A DNA stretch of 5,064 nucleotides from Capsulimonas sp. (GTDB lineage Bacteria; Armatimonadota; Armatimonadia; Armatimonadales; Capsulimonadaceae), in contig JAOQAA010000405.1 of NCBI GenBank assembly GCA_025963815.1, positions 1 to 5,064 on the forward strand, in the 5' to 3' direction. This document shows positions 1 through 5,064 of the stretch, in pieces. The notes beneath the pieces are model-generated. The model saw nothing but the letters and a program-made list of their open reading frames with translations, was not told the DNA's origin and made no database searches. Both the position numbers and the translations under genes were made by a program. Position 1 is the first letter of the stretch. Each line of letters opens with the position of its first letter.

Positions 1-99
1 AACCTGGGCGTGTTCGACTACTACAAGCTCAAAAATCTCCAAGCAGACACGGCGATGCGCGACTCGATCGGCAAACCGACCGAAGGCATGAAGGCGTAA
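1..99 (+). CDS. C-terminal end of an unidentified protein (partial)
   Basis: Reading frame 1 is open from the first base to a TAA at 97-99, giving the last 32 residues of a protein whose start lies outside the window. The tail begins [14 protein letters not shown] and ends PTEGMKA. It is hydrophilic and has no membrane segment or motif that I recognise, so no function is offered. The next gene on the same strand can start only 11 nt after this stop, so the two may share a transcript. The reading-frame call rests on the open frame to the window edge, sensible amino-acid composition and the close same-strand neighbour. The open stretch is short, so a chance frame cannot be fully excluded. Confidence 0.55.
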   Translation, partial: NLGVFDYYKLKNLQADTAMRDSIGKPTEGMKA

Positions 100-110
100 G
101 CAACTTCCCA

Positions 111-617
111 ATGACCTCGTTGCTACCCATCGTCGCCGCCAAATCGAGTGAAGACTCGATGATCAAGCTGATCTTCGGCGCGATCGTCGTAGCGTTCTGG
201 CTTGGCAGCGCGTTGATCTCCGCCATCAACAAGCGGGTTCAGGAGAACAAGCGCCGCGCATGTTACGGGCAGATGCCGCAGGGCTTCACTCGCCCCGCGC
301 CCCCCTCCGCACGCACAGCGGCGGGGTTTTCGCCTCCGCCGGTGAAGGCGAAATCCGCCAAGCGAGCCAAGCGTCAAGCCATCGTCGCCGCGCCCCAACC
401 TCCGGTGCGACCGACGTTTAACACCGCCGTTGCGCCGCCCATATCCGCCGCGCCGCCTGCTCCGGCGCGTGCCGCGAGCAAGGCCGCGCCCCCCGCGCAG
501 ATCGCCCGCCTGCTTCATCGTCCCGAATCGCTCCGGGCGGCGCTGATCCTCAACGAGGTTCTTTCCCCACCTCTATCAATTCGTGATAGCGTTCAAGATG
601 GACGTCACGTAGAATAA
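111..617 (+). CDS. Membrane-anchored Pro/Ala-rich protein of unknown function
   Basis: This gene encodes 168 residues if the ATG at 111 is used. Residues 18-39 (starting [14 protein letters not shown]) form one strong transmembrane helix, followed by a basic stretch ([10 protein letters not shown]). That pattern suggests an N-out/C-in anchor with a cytoplasmic tail, by the positive-inside rule. Residues about 60-130 are low-complexity Pro, Ala, Lys and Arg and are probably disordered. The tail becomes ordered again at about 131-158, with an amphipathic stretch containing [21 protein letters not shown] recall similar short endings (LR-A-x-x-L-x-E-(V/I)-L-x-PP) in other planctomycete hypothetical proteins, but this is unverified. 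The start is uncertain: neither the ATG at 111 nor the in-frame ATG at 159, directly before the helix, has a good ribosome-binding site. The stop codon overlaps the -10-like element proposed for the next gene. I do not recognise a function; a scaffold or envelope role would be a guess. Confidence 0.7.
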   Translation: MTSLLPIVAAKSSEDSMIKLIFGAIVVAFWLGSALISAINKRVQENKRRACYGQMPQGFTRPAPPSARTAAGFSPPPVKAKSAKRAKRQAIVAAPQPPVRPTFNTAVAPPISAAPPAPARAASKAAPPAQIARLLHRPESLRAALILNEVLSPPLSIRDSVQDGRHVE

Positions 618-633
618 CCGCGTCACTTCTTCC
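610..633 (+). promoter_or_regulatory. Probable promoter/leader of the first prepilin-like gene
   Basis: TAGAAT at 610-615 matches five of six bases of a bacterial -10 box. After 7 nt it is followed by TCACTTCTTCC at 623-633. The same arrangement, with the same 7-nt spacing, precedes the paralogous gene downstream (TATACT at 1629-1634, TCACGTCTTTC at 1642-1652). No convincing -35 box is seen at 16-18 nt upstream. The element overlaps the stop codon of the preceding gene. The support is the paralog comparison rather than the hexamer alone. The block could instead be a conserved part of the mRNA leader. Confidence 0.35.
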
Positions 634-638
634 GGAGG
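634..638 (+). promoter_or_regulatory. Ribosome-binding site deciding the GTG start at 647
   Basis: GGAGG lies 8 nt before the GTG at 647. This supports a GTG start and a short basic leader (MRQSPRRG), as expected for a prepilin signal. The same 8-nt spacing is seen at the starts of the second paralog and the methyltransferase gene. Confidence 0.75.
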
Positions 639-646
639 TTTCGCTA

Positions 647-1546
647 GTGCGCCAGTCCCCCCGTCGCGGCTTTACGCTCGTCGAGCTGCTTGTCGTCATC
701 GGTATTATTGCGCTGTTGATCTCGATTCTCCTGCCCGCGCTAAACAAGGCGAAAGAGGCGAGCCGTGTCGCGGCCTGCCTGTCAAACCTGAGGCAACTGG
801 GCGCCGTTCACGCAACCTATATCGCGGATAACAAGGGATATATCGTTCCCTGTGACATCGGCGACTGGATCACCCCACCTCACCCAACCAATGGTTTTTA
901 TACGCTGGAATCGTGGTGCACGATCCTCGTGACCAACAAATACCTCCCTTACCCTCAGGCCGTCAGCAGCGCCCCTCCGTCCGAGAGTAATGCGCTCTTC
1001 TGTCCATCGGCATTACAGGAGTTCAAGGCGTTCATCTCAATAGACTCGGGCCTGCCGAACACGCGCACTCATGCCGAGGGGGCTAAGGGAGTGTTGCACG
1101 AATCGAAGTACTTCGAGCCTGGTCGACTGGTTTACTCCTGGTACGGCATCAACGGCACGAGCGGCAGTTTTCCGGTCGTCCCATGTCGCCGCTGGCCGAG
1201 CGACAACACCACGCCCAACAACCCGGACCCAAACAAGCGCCCCAAGCCGATCGCAAAGATTACGGACGTGAGAAAATCGTCGGAGGTGGTCTTCCTCTTC
1301 GACGGAGTTGGGATCAACGTCCAATCGACCAATGCCAATCGTCTCAACGCCAGGCACAACAGGCAAACCGCTACCAACATCCTCTTCTTCGACGGGCACG
1401 CAGAATCGTTCCCCACCGCCGGCCTTCCCGGCGGCGCCGGCGACGCCAACCCGCCTGTCAACGTCTTTGGAAAACTGGATCAGCCGCTCGACCTCAATAG
1501 CGACGTCGCAAAAAAGCCCTACCCCAAGTTCCGGCTGGATCAATAG
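647..1546 (+). CDS. Prepilin-type N-terminal cleavage/methylation domain protein, planctomycete H-Xn-DG type (paralog 1)
   Basis: This gene encodes 299 residues. The class III (type IV prepilin/pseudopilin) signal is clear: a short basic leader MRQSPRRG, predicted cleavage after Gly8, Phe9 as the new N-terminus, Glu13 at mature position +5, and a hydrophobic helix through about residue 31. A prepilin peptidase would cut and methylate it, leaving a membrane-anchored protein with an exported globular domain or a pilin-like subunit. The C-terminal region carries His237, then 11 residues, then Asp-Gly at 249-250 within [11 protein letters not shown]; the named family motif has 9 residues between. 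Cys44 ([10 protein letters not shown]) and Cys119 (LFCPS) are both conserved in the downstream paralog and could form a disulfide outside the cytoplasm. Other blocks shared with the paralog include GAKG (145-148), WYGINGTS (165-172), RRWP (181-184), FLFDG (216-220) and RLNARHN (232-238). The family is large in planctomycetes and its function is largely unknown. No pilus assembly genes are next to it, so a role in a specific secretion machine cannot be assigned. Confidence 0.93.
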   Translation: MRQSPRRGFTLVELLVVIGIIALLISILLPALNKAKEASRVAACLSNLRQLGAVHATYIADNKGYIVPCDIGDWITPPHPTNGFYTLESWCTILVTNKYLPYPQAVSSAPPSESNALFCPSALQEFKAFISIDSGLPNTRTHAEGAKGVLHESKYFEPGRLVYSWYGINGTSGSFPVVPCRRWPSDNTTPNNPDPNKRPKPIAKITDVRKSSEVVFLFDGVGINVQSTNANRLNARHNRQTATNILFFDGHAESFPTAGLPGGAGDANPPVNVFGKLDQPLDLNSDVAKKPYPKFRLDQ

Positions 1547-1606
1547 CACCCCTGTGCAAGGTCCCCGCTAGGCCCACATTTAACGTCCATTTCTCGCGAA
1601 ATTTGC

Positions 1607-1652
1607 TTTGCTGGAAATCGATTGTGCGTATACTGGCTCCCTCACGTCTTTC
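1607..1652 (+). promoter_or_regulatory. Probable promoter/leader of the second prepilin-like gene
   Basis: The 125-bp gap between the two prepilin-like genes contains TATACT at 1629-1634, a good -10 match. A weak -35 candidate, TTTGCT at 1607-1612, lies 16 nt upstream. Exactly 7 nt after the -10 is TCACGTCTTTC (1642-1652), matching the block before the first paralog. Transcription would begin near 1640, leaving a leader of about 30 nt. A short AT-rich inverted repeat (ATTTC at 1589-1593, GAAAT at 1598-1602) lies just upstream. It is too weak to call a terminator of the first gene. Confidence 0.45.
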
Positions 1653-1659
1653 AGCCAAA

Positions 1660-1663
1660 GAGG
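1660..1663 (+). promoter_or_regulatory. Ribosome-binding site deciding the ATG start at 1672
   Basis: GAGG (in AAAGAGGT) sits 8 nt before the ATG at 1672. It selects this ATG over a longer in-frame reading that could begin at a TTG at 1603. The longer form would put 23 extra residues before the prepilin leader and would overlap the proposed promoter. Confidence 0.72.
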
Positions 1664-1671
1664 TAAACGCC

Positions 1672-2532
1672 ATGTCTCGTCCCAAGCTCCAGCGGGCCTT
1701 CACGCTCGTAGAACTCCTGGTCGTCATCGGCATCATCGCGCTGCTGATTGCCATCCTGCTCCCGTCGCTCAACAAGGCGCGCGAACAGGCGAAGGTGGTG
1801 CAGTGCCTGTCGAACCTGCGCCAACTCGGGCAGGCCAACGCCTCGTACGCGGTTACCTTCCGAGGGTATTCAGTTCTGAACGATTACGGTAGCCAGACCG
1901 GCGCCACCGATGCCGGCGGGGTGATCATCGACGAGACGTGGTTCACGCTCTTCGTCACGCAGAAGTTCATCGATTATCCTTACTCGAAGGACGTCACCGC
2001 GCCGCCGTCCGGCGGAAGCGTGCTGAAATGCCCAGGCGGGCTGGAAGATTTCAATTCCAACACCTATCTCGACAAGAGCAAACCGGACAGCCGCACCAGT
2101 GGCGATGGGGCCAAGGGATACCTTCAGGTGTCGCAGCTCTTCGACCAGGGGCGGGCGATCTTCTGCTGGTATGGGATCAACGGGACGAGCGCCAGGGATC
2201 AGGATTACATCCCCTCGCGGCGCTGGCCCGCGGACCAAACGACGCCCGTGACCGCGCCGGGAACGACCAAGCTCAACCAGGTGCGCAAGGCGAGCCAGAC
2301 CGTCTTCCTGTTCGACGGCATCTCGTTCAACGTGCACACGCGCCCCAACCGCCTGAACGCGCGGCACAACAAGCAGACGATGACGAACCTGCTCTTTTTC
2401 GATGGACATGCGGAGTCGTATCCAACCAAGAGCCTGCCCGGCGGGGATGGCGTGGCGACGATGGCGGACTTCGCACTGTCGAACTTGCAACAGCCGCAGT
2501 ACAACGAGATCAAGTGGCGGCTGGATTATTAG
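1672..2532 (+). CDS. Prepilin-type N-terminal cleavage/methylation domain protein, planctomycete H-Xn-DG type (paralog 2)
   Basis: This gene encodes 286 residues from the ATG at 1672. The prepilin signal is MSRPKLQRA, then FTLVELLVV: predicted cleavage after Ala9 (Gly is usual at this position, Ala is tolerated), Phe10 at +1, Glu14 at +5, and a hydrophobic helix to about residue 32. It is a clear paralog of the protein encoded at 647-1546. The two share the CLSNLRQLG block, Cys45 and Cys120, GAKG (147-150), WYGINGTS (166-173), [10 protein letters not shown] (183-192), FLFDG (212-216) and [10 protein letters not shown] (227-236). They also share [11 protein letters not shown] (239-249) with the same His-X11-Asp-Gly spacing (His232, Asp244), and LPGG followed by a short tail ending in RLD plus one residue. 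The middle (about 65-115) and the tail are the most diverged parts. It is probably membrane-anchored by the processed N-terminus with its domain outside the cytoplasm. The biological role of this family is not established. The gene ends 75 bp from the convergent methyltransferase gene. Confidence 0.94.
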   Translation: MSRPKLQRAFTLVELLVVIGIIALLIAILLPSLNKAREQAKVVQCLSNLRQLGQANASYAVTFRGYSVLNDYGSQTGATDAGGVIIDETWFTLFVTQKFIDYPYSKDVTAPPSGGSVLKCPGGLEDFNSNTYLDKSKPDSRTSGDGAKGYLQVSQLFDQGRAIFCWYGINGTSARDQDYIPSRRWPADQTTPVTAPGTTKLNQVRKASQTVFLFDGISFNVHTRPNRLNARHNKQTMTNLLFFDGHAESYPTKSLPGGDGVATMADFALSNLQQPQYNEIKWRLDY

Positions 2533-2607
2533 CGAGTGGGAGCGTCGAAGGAGGGCCATCACCGCCCGCAGCGTCGCGACGGGGATCGCGTTGACCCGCG
2601 TGTCGCT

Positions 2608-3684
2608 TTAAGCGTACTTCTCGCGCAGGCGGTGGGCGGCTTCGACCTCGTTCTTCAGTTTCTCATAGACCTCGTCCCCGTCGACATTGGCGGCTGAGCC
2701 CGGGGCGAAGCCGCAGTCGGGGTTGAGGGTCAGGCGCTGCGGCGCGACGTGCTGGAGCGCCATCTCGACGCGCTCGACGATCGTCTCGGCGGAATCGACC
2801 TGGCCGGGGTGGCAGCTTACGCAGCCAAGGCCGATTTCCAGATCCTCGCGCAGCCTGCGGAGCACGGCGGTGTCGCCGGCGCCCGGGGCGGTGAATTCCA
2901 TCGTCAGGTGCTGGACGTTCAGGCGGTTGAGGTGATCGATGATCGGGTCGTACGCGCCGCCGTGGGATTCCTCGCCGCGAACGCGCGCCCCAGCGCGGCG
3001 GCAGAGGTGGAGCGCGAGCTTCACGCCGGTGATCCCGTCCACGAGCTGATTGACCATCTCGACGTCGAAGGCGGCGGCGCGGTCGGCGTCGTCATATTTT
3101 TTTCGCACCTGCGGATCGACGAACAGACAAAGGTGCGGGTCGTCGATCTGGATGATGGTTGCGCCGGCGTCGCGCAGCAGTTCCAGCTCGCGCCGGAGGA
3201 TCGGCACGCAGTCGCGCACGAAATCCTCCACGCGCGGGTAGGCCGCCTTTGATTTCTCCGGGTGCCACATGCGCTCGCCCAAGAGCGCGGGGGAGGGGAG
3301 GGTGGCCTTGATCTTTCGTTTCGTGATGGTCTTGAGGAACTTGACCTCGTCGGCGATGAAGCCGGGCTTGTTGGGCGAGAGCGTTTCGGTCACGGCCGTC
3401 CAGGGGCGGCCGTCGGCGGGGTTGCGCGAGAGCTCGAAGCCGTGGGCGAGCTCGGCGATGACGCCGATATAACTTTTACGCCACCACTCGCCGTCGGTGA
3501 CGACGTCCAGGCCGGCCATCTCCTGCATGGCGACGGCGGATCGGATGGCGTGCTGCATGAGGCGGCGGTATTGGTCAGGCGCGCCGCGGTAGTCGTCGGC
3601 GATGAGGTCTTTTACGTAGGCGGGGCGCGGGAGGGAGCCTACGACGCTGGTGGGGAAGAGGATGCCGTAGTCGTTGGTTGCCAT
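2608..3684 (-). CDS. Cobalamin-independent methionine synthase II family protein (stand-alone MetE-like catalytic domain)
   Basis: The gene encodes 358 residues from the ATG at 3684. It matches the catalytic, C-terminal half of MetE, which moves a methyl group from a methylated pterin or other donor to a thiol bound at zinc. The N-terminal half of full MetE (about 750 residues) is absent, as in the short YxjG/YxjH-type and archaeal MetE-like proteins. Visible motifs are VGSLPRP (15-21), TDGEWWRKSY (63-72), QIDDPH (179-184; MetE usually has IDEP), HLC with His226 and Cys228, Glu263 in TMEFTAPG, and Cys324 in NPDCGF. The last four residues are the expected zinc ligands. The Glu-to-Cys spacing of 61 equals that of E. 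coli MetE (Glu665, Cys726, from memory). The Cys-to-Glu spacing is 13 residues longer, as I recall for the short family. An ATG 15 nt upstream (3699) is disfavoured because GAGGG sits 8 nt before the ATG at 3684. The thiol acceptor is not determined by sequence: homocysteine is likely, but other thiols (as in epoxyalkane:coenzyme M transferase) are possible. The protein should be cytoplasmic. Confidence 0.9.
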   Translation of the reverse strand: MATNDYGILFPTSVVGSLPRPAYVKDLIADDYRGAPDQYRRLMQHAIRSAVAMQEMAGLDVVTDGEWWRKSYIGVIAELAHGFELSRNPADGRPWTAVTETLSPNKPGFIADEVKFLKTITKRKIKATLPSPALLGERMWHPEKSKAAYPRVEDFVRDCVPILRRELELLRDAGATIIQIDDPHLCLFVDPQVRKKYDDADRAAAFDVEMVNQLVDGITGVKLALHLCRRAGARVRGEESHGGAYDPIIDHLNRLNVQHLTMEFTAPGAGDTAVLRRLREDLEIGLGCVSCHPGQVDSAETIVERVEMALQHVAPQRLTLNPDCGFAPGSAANVDGDEVYEKLKNEVEAAHRLREKYA

Positions 3685-3692
3685 GGTTGTGA

Positions 3693-3697
3693 CCCTC
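3693..3697 (-). promoter_or_regulatory. Ribosome-binding site deciding the methyltransferase start at 3684
   Basis: On the minus strand GAGGG at 3697-3693 is followed by 8 nt and then the ATG at 3684. The alternative ATG at 3699 overlaps this site and has no purine-rich sequence before it. The shorter protein, beginning MATNDYG, is therefore preferred. Confidence 0.65.
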
Positions 3698-3712
3698 ATG
3701 GATAGGCTAAGA

Positions 3713-3734
3713 CTCGGTCACTGAAGTGACCAAG
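3713..3734 (-). promoter_or_regulatory. Hairpin in the leader of the methyltransferase gene (operator, attenuator or weak terminator)
   Basis: The 73-bp gap between the nucleotidyltransferase stop and the methyltransferase start contains an inverted repeat centred on GGTCAC-TGAA-GTGACC (3716-3731). As minus-strand RNA it folds into a 9-bp stem with one U-G wobble and a UUCA loop. On the plus strand the wobble becomes a C-A mismatch, so the fold suits the direction of the flanking genes. Only TCTT follows it, so it is a poor rho-independent terminator. The near-perfect symmetry also fits a dimeric repressor site. No convincing promoter hexamers were found in the gap. Confidence 0.45.
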
Positions 3735-3757
3735 CCGATGGGGTGCATCTGCAATAA

Positions 3758-4543
3758 CTATTGTTCGTTCACCGCGATCTTTTTGGGCCAGTCGCGGTTG
3801 GCTAGGGCGTAGTCTTCTTCGGTGTCGATTTCTATGTAATGACCTTCGGTGGCGACCATGTGGATGGGGACGCCTTGTTCGATCATTTCCTGGATGAGGA
3901 GGATGAGGTAGGCTTTTTCGAAGAGTTTGGCTTCGCGCCAGGGGCGGGTGGCGAAATCTCGTTTGACCCGGTGGTAGTGCTGGCGGAAGAGGGCTGCGCC
4001 GGTGGGGGAGAATTTGGCTACGCCTATGTATTCGCCTGTGGCTTGGTGGCCGGGCATGTCGCGGTGGATTTGTTGGACGCGGTCTCCGTCGGCAATCAAT
4101 TTTTCGGCGTCAGTTTCTGGATGTTGAGAGCGGTCCTGGTAGCGGTCCCGCCAGCGCGTATCGACGCAGAGGACGATGTCGGCGGGGTGTTGGATGGCGC
4201 GGCGGACGACCGTGTCGCGGAAAAGGATGTCGGAATAGGCGCAGACGAAGCCGCTGGCCATGTCCTGCTCGGCGTGCATGAGCGATGCGAGGATGTTGTT
4301 AGTGGGCCAGTCGGCGTTGTGACGGAAGGTGAGGTTTGGGTAGTCGCCGCGGATCTGGTTGATCTGGTAGCCGCCTATGAAGACTGGGTTTTGCAGTCCA
4401 GCGCTAGCGAAGGCTTCGAGGGTCCAGTCGAGGATGCGTTTGCCGCCTACGCGGACGTAGCATTTGGGCTGGTCGTCGGTCATGGATTTCAGGCGTGCGC
4501 CGCGTCCGGCGCCGATGATGATGGGGCGTAGCTGTGGATTCAT
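3758..4543 (-). CDS. LicC-like nucleotidyltransferase (NTP_transferase fold)
   Basis: This gene encodes 261 residues. Enzymes of this fold join a nucleoside triphosphate to a phosphorylated sugar, choline phosphate or aminoethylphosphonate, releasing pyrophosphate, in the cytoplasm. The nucleotide-binding signature is at the N-terminus: IIIGAGRGARL (8-18), Thr22, then Pro26-Lys27 in QPKCYVRVGGKRILDW. The stretch WPTNNILASL (79-88) resembles the tNN-x-x-SL element of CTP:phosphocholine cytidylyltransferases. YSDILF (103-108) provides Asp105, a likely metal ligand. GEYIGVAKFS (170-179) and IEIDTEEDYALA (237-248) match the typical end of the fold, with Asp240 a second metal-ligand candidate. Substrate is not decided; phosphocholine, aminoethylphosphonate or a sugar phosphate are all possible. 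The ATG overlaps the stop of the upstream transporter gene as ATGA, so translation is probably coupled. The frame stays open 116 codons further upstream inside the transporter gene, but that part is an Arg/Pro/Leu-rich out-of-frame shadow. Confidence 0.87.
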   Translation of the reverse strand: MNPQLRPIIIGAGRGARLKSMTDDQPKCYVRVGGKRILDWTLEAFASAGLQNPVFIGGYQINQIRGDYPNLTFRHNADWPTNNILASLMHAEQDMASGFVCAYSDILFRDTVVRRAIQHPADIVLCVDTRWRDRYQDRSQHPETDAEKLIADGDRVQQIHRDMPGHQATGEYIGVAKFSPTGAALFRQHYHRVKRDFATRPWREAKLFEKAYLILLIQEMIEQGVPIHMVATEGHYIEIDTEEDYALANRDWPKKIAVNEQ

Positions 4544-5064
4544 GGCTGCTGCATCTCCCTTTGCCTGGGGGCTTTTCCGATCAGGAGGAGGACGGAGGAT
4601 ACCGCGGCGAGGGCGACGAAGGTATAGAAGAGGTAGTCCCAGTTGTAGGCGGAGAGGGCGGCGGTGACGCGTCCTTGGCAGGCTGCGCCGATGGAGCCCA
4701 GGCCGTTGATGAAGCCGGCGGCGCGGGCGACATTGTGTTTGCCGCCGATGTCCTGGGCGGCCGCGCCGCAGACGAGGGTGTCGGGGCCGAAGAGGCAGAA
4801 GCCGACGAGGGCCATGCCTAGGAAGTTCCATGCGACGGAGAGGGGCGCGAGACGGGTGTAGAGCAGGAGCGAGGCGGCGAAGGCGGCGCACATGACCGAG
4901 GCGATCTGGCGTCGGCGGCCGGGGAAGTATTTATCGGAGATCAGGCCGACGACGACCGCGCCGATAACGCCGCCGATCTCGAAGGACATGGATTGGTAAC
5001 CTGCGCCGCCGGTGGAATAGCCGAGGACTTTGCTCAGGTAGAAGGGGAGCCAGAAGAGGATCGA
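4540..5064 (-). CDS. Major facilitator transporter, organophosphate:phosphate antiporter-like (C-terminal part)
   Basis: The frame is open from the window edge to the TGA at 4542-4540, giving the last 174 residues; the start lies beyond position 5064. Hydrophobic segments are at about 1-15 (FWLPFYLS), 27-42, 54-70, 74-93, 112-130 and 144-163, fitting the C-terminal half of a 12-helix MFS protein. GLISDKYFPGRRRQ (40-53) is the loop motif after helix 8. FGPDTLVCGAAAQDIGGK (92-109), followed by AAGFINGLGSIGAACQG (115-131), closely resembles the conserved region of GlpT, UhpT and SLC37 proteins, which exchange sugar phosphates or glycerol-3-phosphate for phosphate. It would sit in the cytoplasmic membrane. 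The exact substrate needs the N-terminal half, which holds one of the phosphate-binding arginines in GlpT. An in-frame Met at 4989 is internal, since helix and family sequence continue upstream of it. The gene is coupled to the downstream nucleotidyltransferase by a 4-bp overlap. Confidence 0.87.
   Translation of the reverse strand, partial: SILFWLPFYLSKVLGYSTGGAGYQSMSFEIGGVIGAVVVGLISDKYFPGRRRQIASVMCAAFAASLLLYTRLAPLSVAWNFLGMALVGFCLFGPDTLVCGAAAQDIGGKHNVARAAGFINGLGSIGAACQGRVTAALSAYNWDYLFYTFVALAAVSSVLLLIGKAPRQREMQQP
4555..4560 (-). promoter_or_regulatory. Ribosome-binding site of the nucleotidyltransferase inside the transporter gene
   Basis: AGGGAG (minus strand, 4560-4555) lies 11 nt before the ATG at 4543, within the last codons of the transporter gene. 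The spacing is longer than the 8 nt of the other genes here. This fits a start that is helped by ribosomes finishing the transporter at the ATGA overlap. Confidence 0.5.

Noticed and set aside
1410..1445. GC-rich inverted repeats (GCCGGCC...GGCGGCGCCGGCG) near the end of the first prepilin-like gene
   Set aside because: They lie inside codons for the conserved LPGG-G segment that is also present in the paralog, so protein coding explains them.
1603..1671. A 23-residue N-terminal extension of the second prepilin-like protein from a TTG start
   Set aside because: It would bury the prepilin leader, overlap the proposed promoter, and ignore the GAGG site 8 nt before the ATG at 1672.
1870..2562. 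A 230-codon minus-strand open frame opposite the second prepilin-like gene
   Set aside because: The product is Arg/Val/Leu-rich without recognisable motifs, and the plus-strand gene there is certain. Long antisense frames are common in GC-rich DNA.
2575..2590. Hairpin CGCGA-(6 nt)-TCGCG in the gap between the convergent genes, as a two-way terminator
   Set aside because: The stem is only 5 bp, in DNA where such matches arise by chance, and no T-tract follows on either strand. I see no other terminator in the 75-bp gap.
3262..3705. Plus-strand open frames opposite the methyltransferase gene
   Set aside because: They are Gly/Val/Asp-rich shadow frames with no motifs; the minus-strand gene has all its catalytic residues intact.
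3839..4531. A 230-codon plus-strand open frame, opposite the nucleotidyltransferase gene
   Set aside because: It is the mirror of a well-recognised coding gene, its protein is very acidic (Glu/Asp/Val/Gly-rich), and it shows no family motif or ribosome-binding site.
4544..4891. A 116-residue N-terminal extension of the nucleotidyltransferase frame
   Set aside because: It is an Arg/Pro/Leu-rich sequence lying out of frame within the transporter gene. The nucleotidyltransferase fold begins right at the ATG at 4543.

Overview
The window looks like chromosomal DNA from a GC-rich planctomycete, most likely class Phycisphaerae. The main reason is a side-by-side pair of prepilin-leader proteins with the [17 protein letters not shown]-terminus, the CLSNLRQLG block and the C-terminal LFFDGHAES block. 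Proteins of this type (related to DUF1559 / 'H-X9-DG' proteins) occur in large numbers in planctomycetes. The class assignment is from memory of the family and is not proven here. I see no tRNA, rRNA, CRISPR array, insertion sequence, phage gene or defence gene.

Left part, plus strand (1-2532). The window opens with the last 32 codons of an unidentified gene (1-99). Close behind is a small protein with one membrane anchor and a long Pro/Ala-rich stretch, of unknown function (111-617). Next come the two paralogous prepilin-leader proteins (647-1546 and 1672-2532). Each has its own Shine-Dalgarno site 8 nt from the start codon. Each is also preceded by a similar leader: a -10-like hexamer, then exactly 7 nt, then a TCAC(T/G)TCTT(C/T)C block. 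This suggests both genes were duplicated with their promoter region.

Right part, minus strand (5064 down to 2608), converging on the left part across a 75-bp gap. In transcription order it holds: the C-terminal 174 residues of a major-facilitator transporter that looks like the organophosphate:phosphate antiporter (GlpT/UhpT/SLC37) group; a LicC-like nucleotidyltransferase whose ATG overlaps the transporter stop codon (ATGA); and, after a 73-bp gap containing a clean hairpin, a stand-alone zinc methyltransferase resembling the catalytic half of cobalamin-independent methionine synthase.

The transporter and nucleotidyltransferase are almost certainly co-transcribed and translationally coupled. 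A reasonable but unproven idea is that the first brings in a phosphorylated small molecule and the second activates it with a nucleotide, for surface or lipid decoration. The methyltransferase may be a third gene of the same transcript or a separately controlled neighbour. No clearly novel multi-gene system is visible. The points most worth a second look are the shared leader of the paralogs, the transporter-nucleotidyltransferase pair, the hairpin before the methyltransferase, and the unknown anchored Pro-rich protein.
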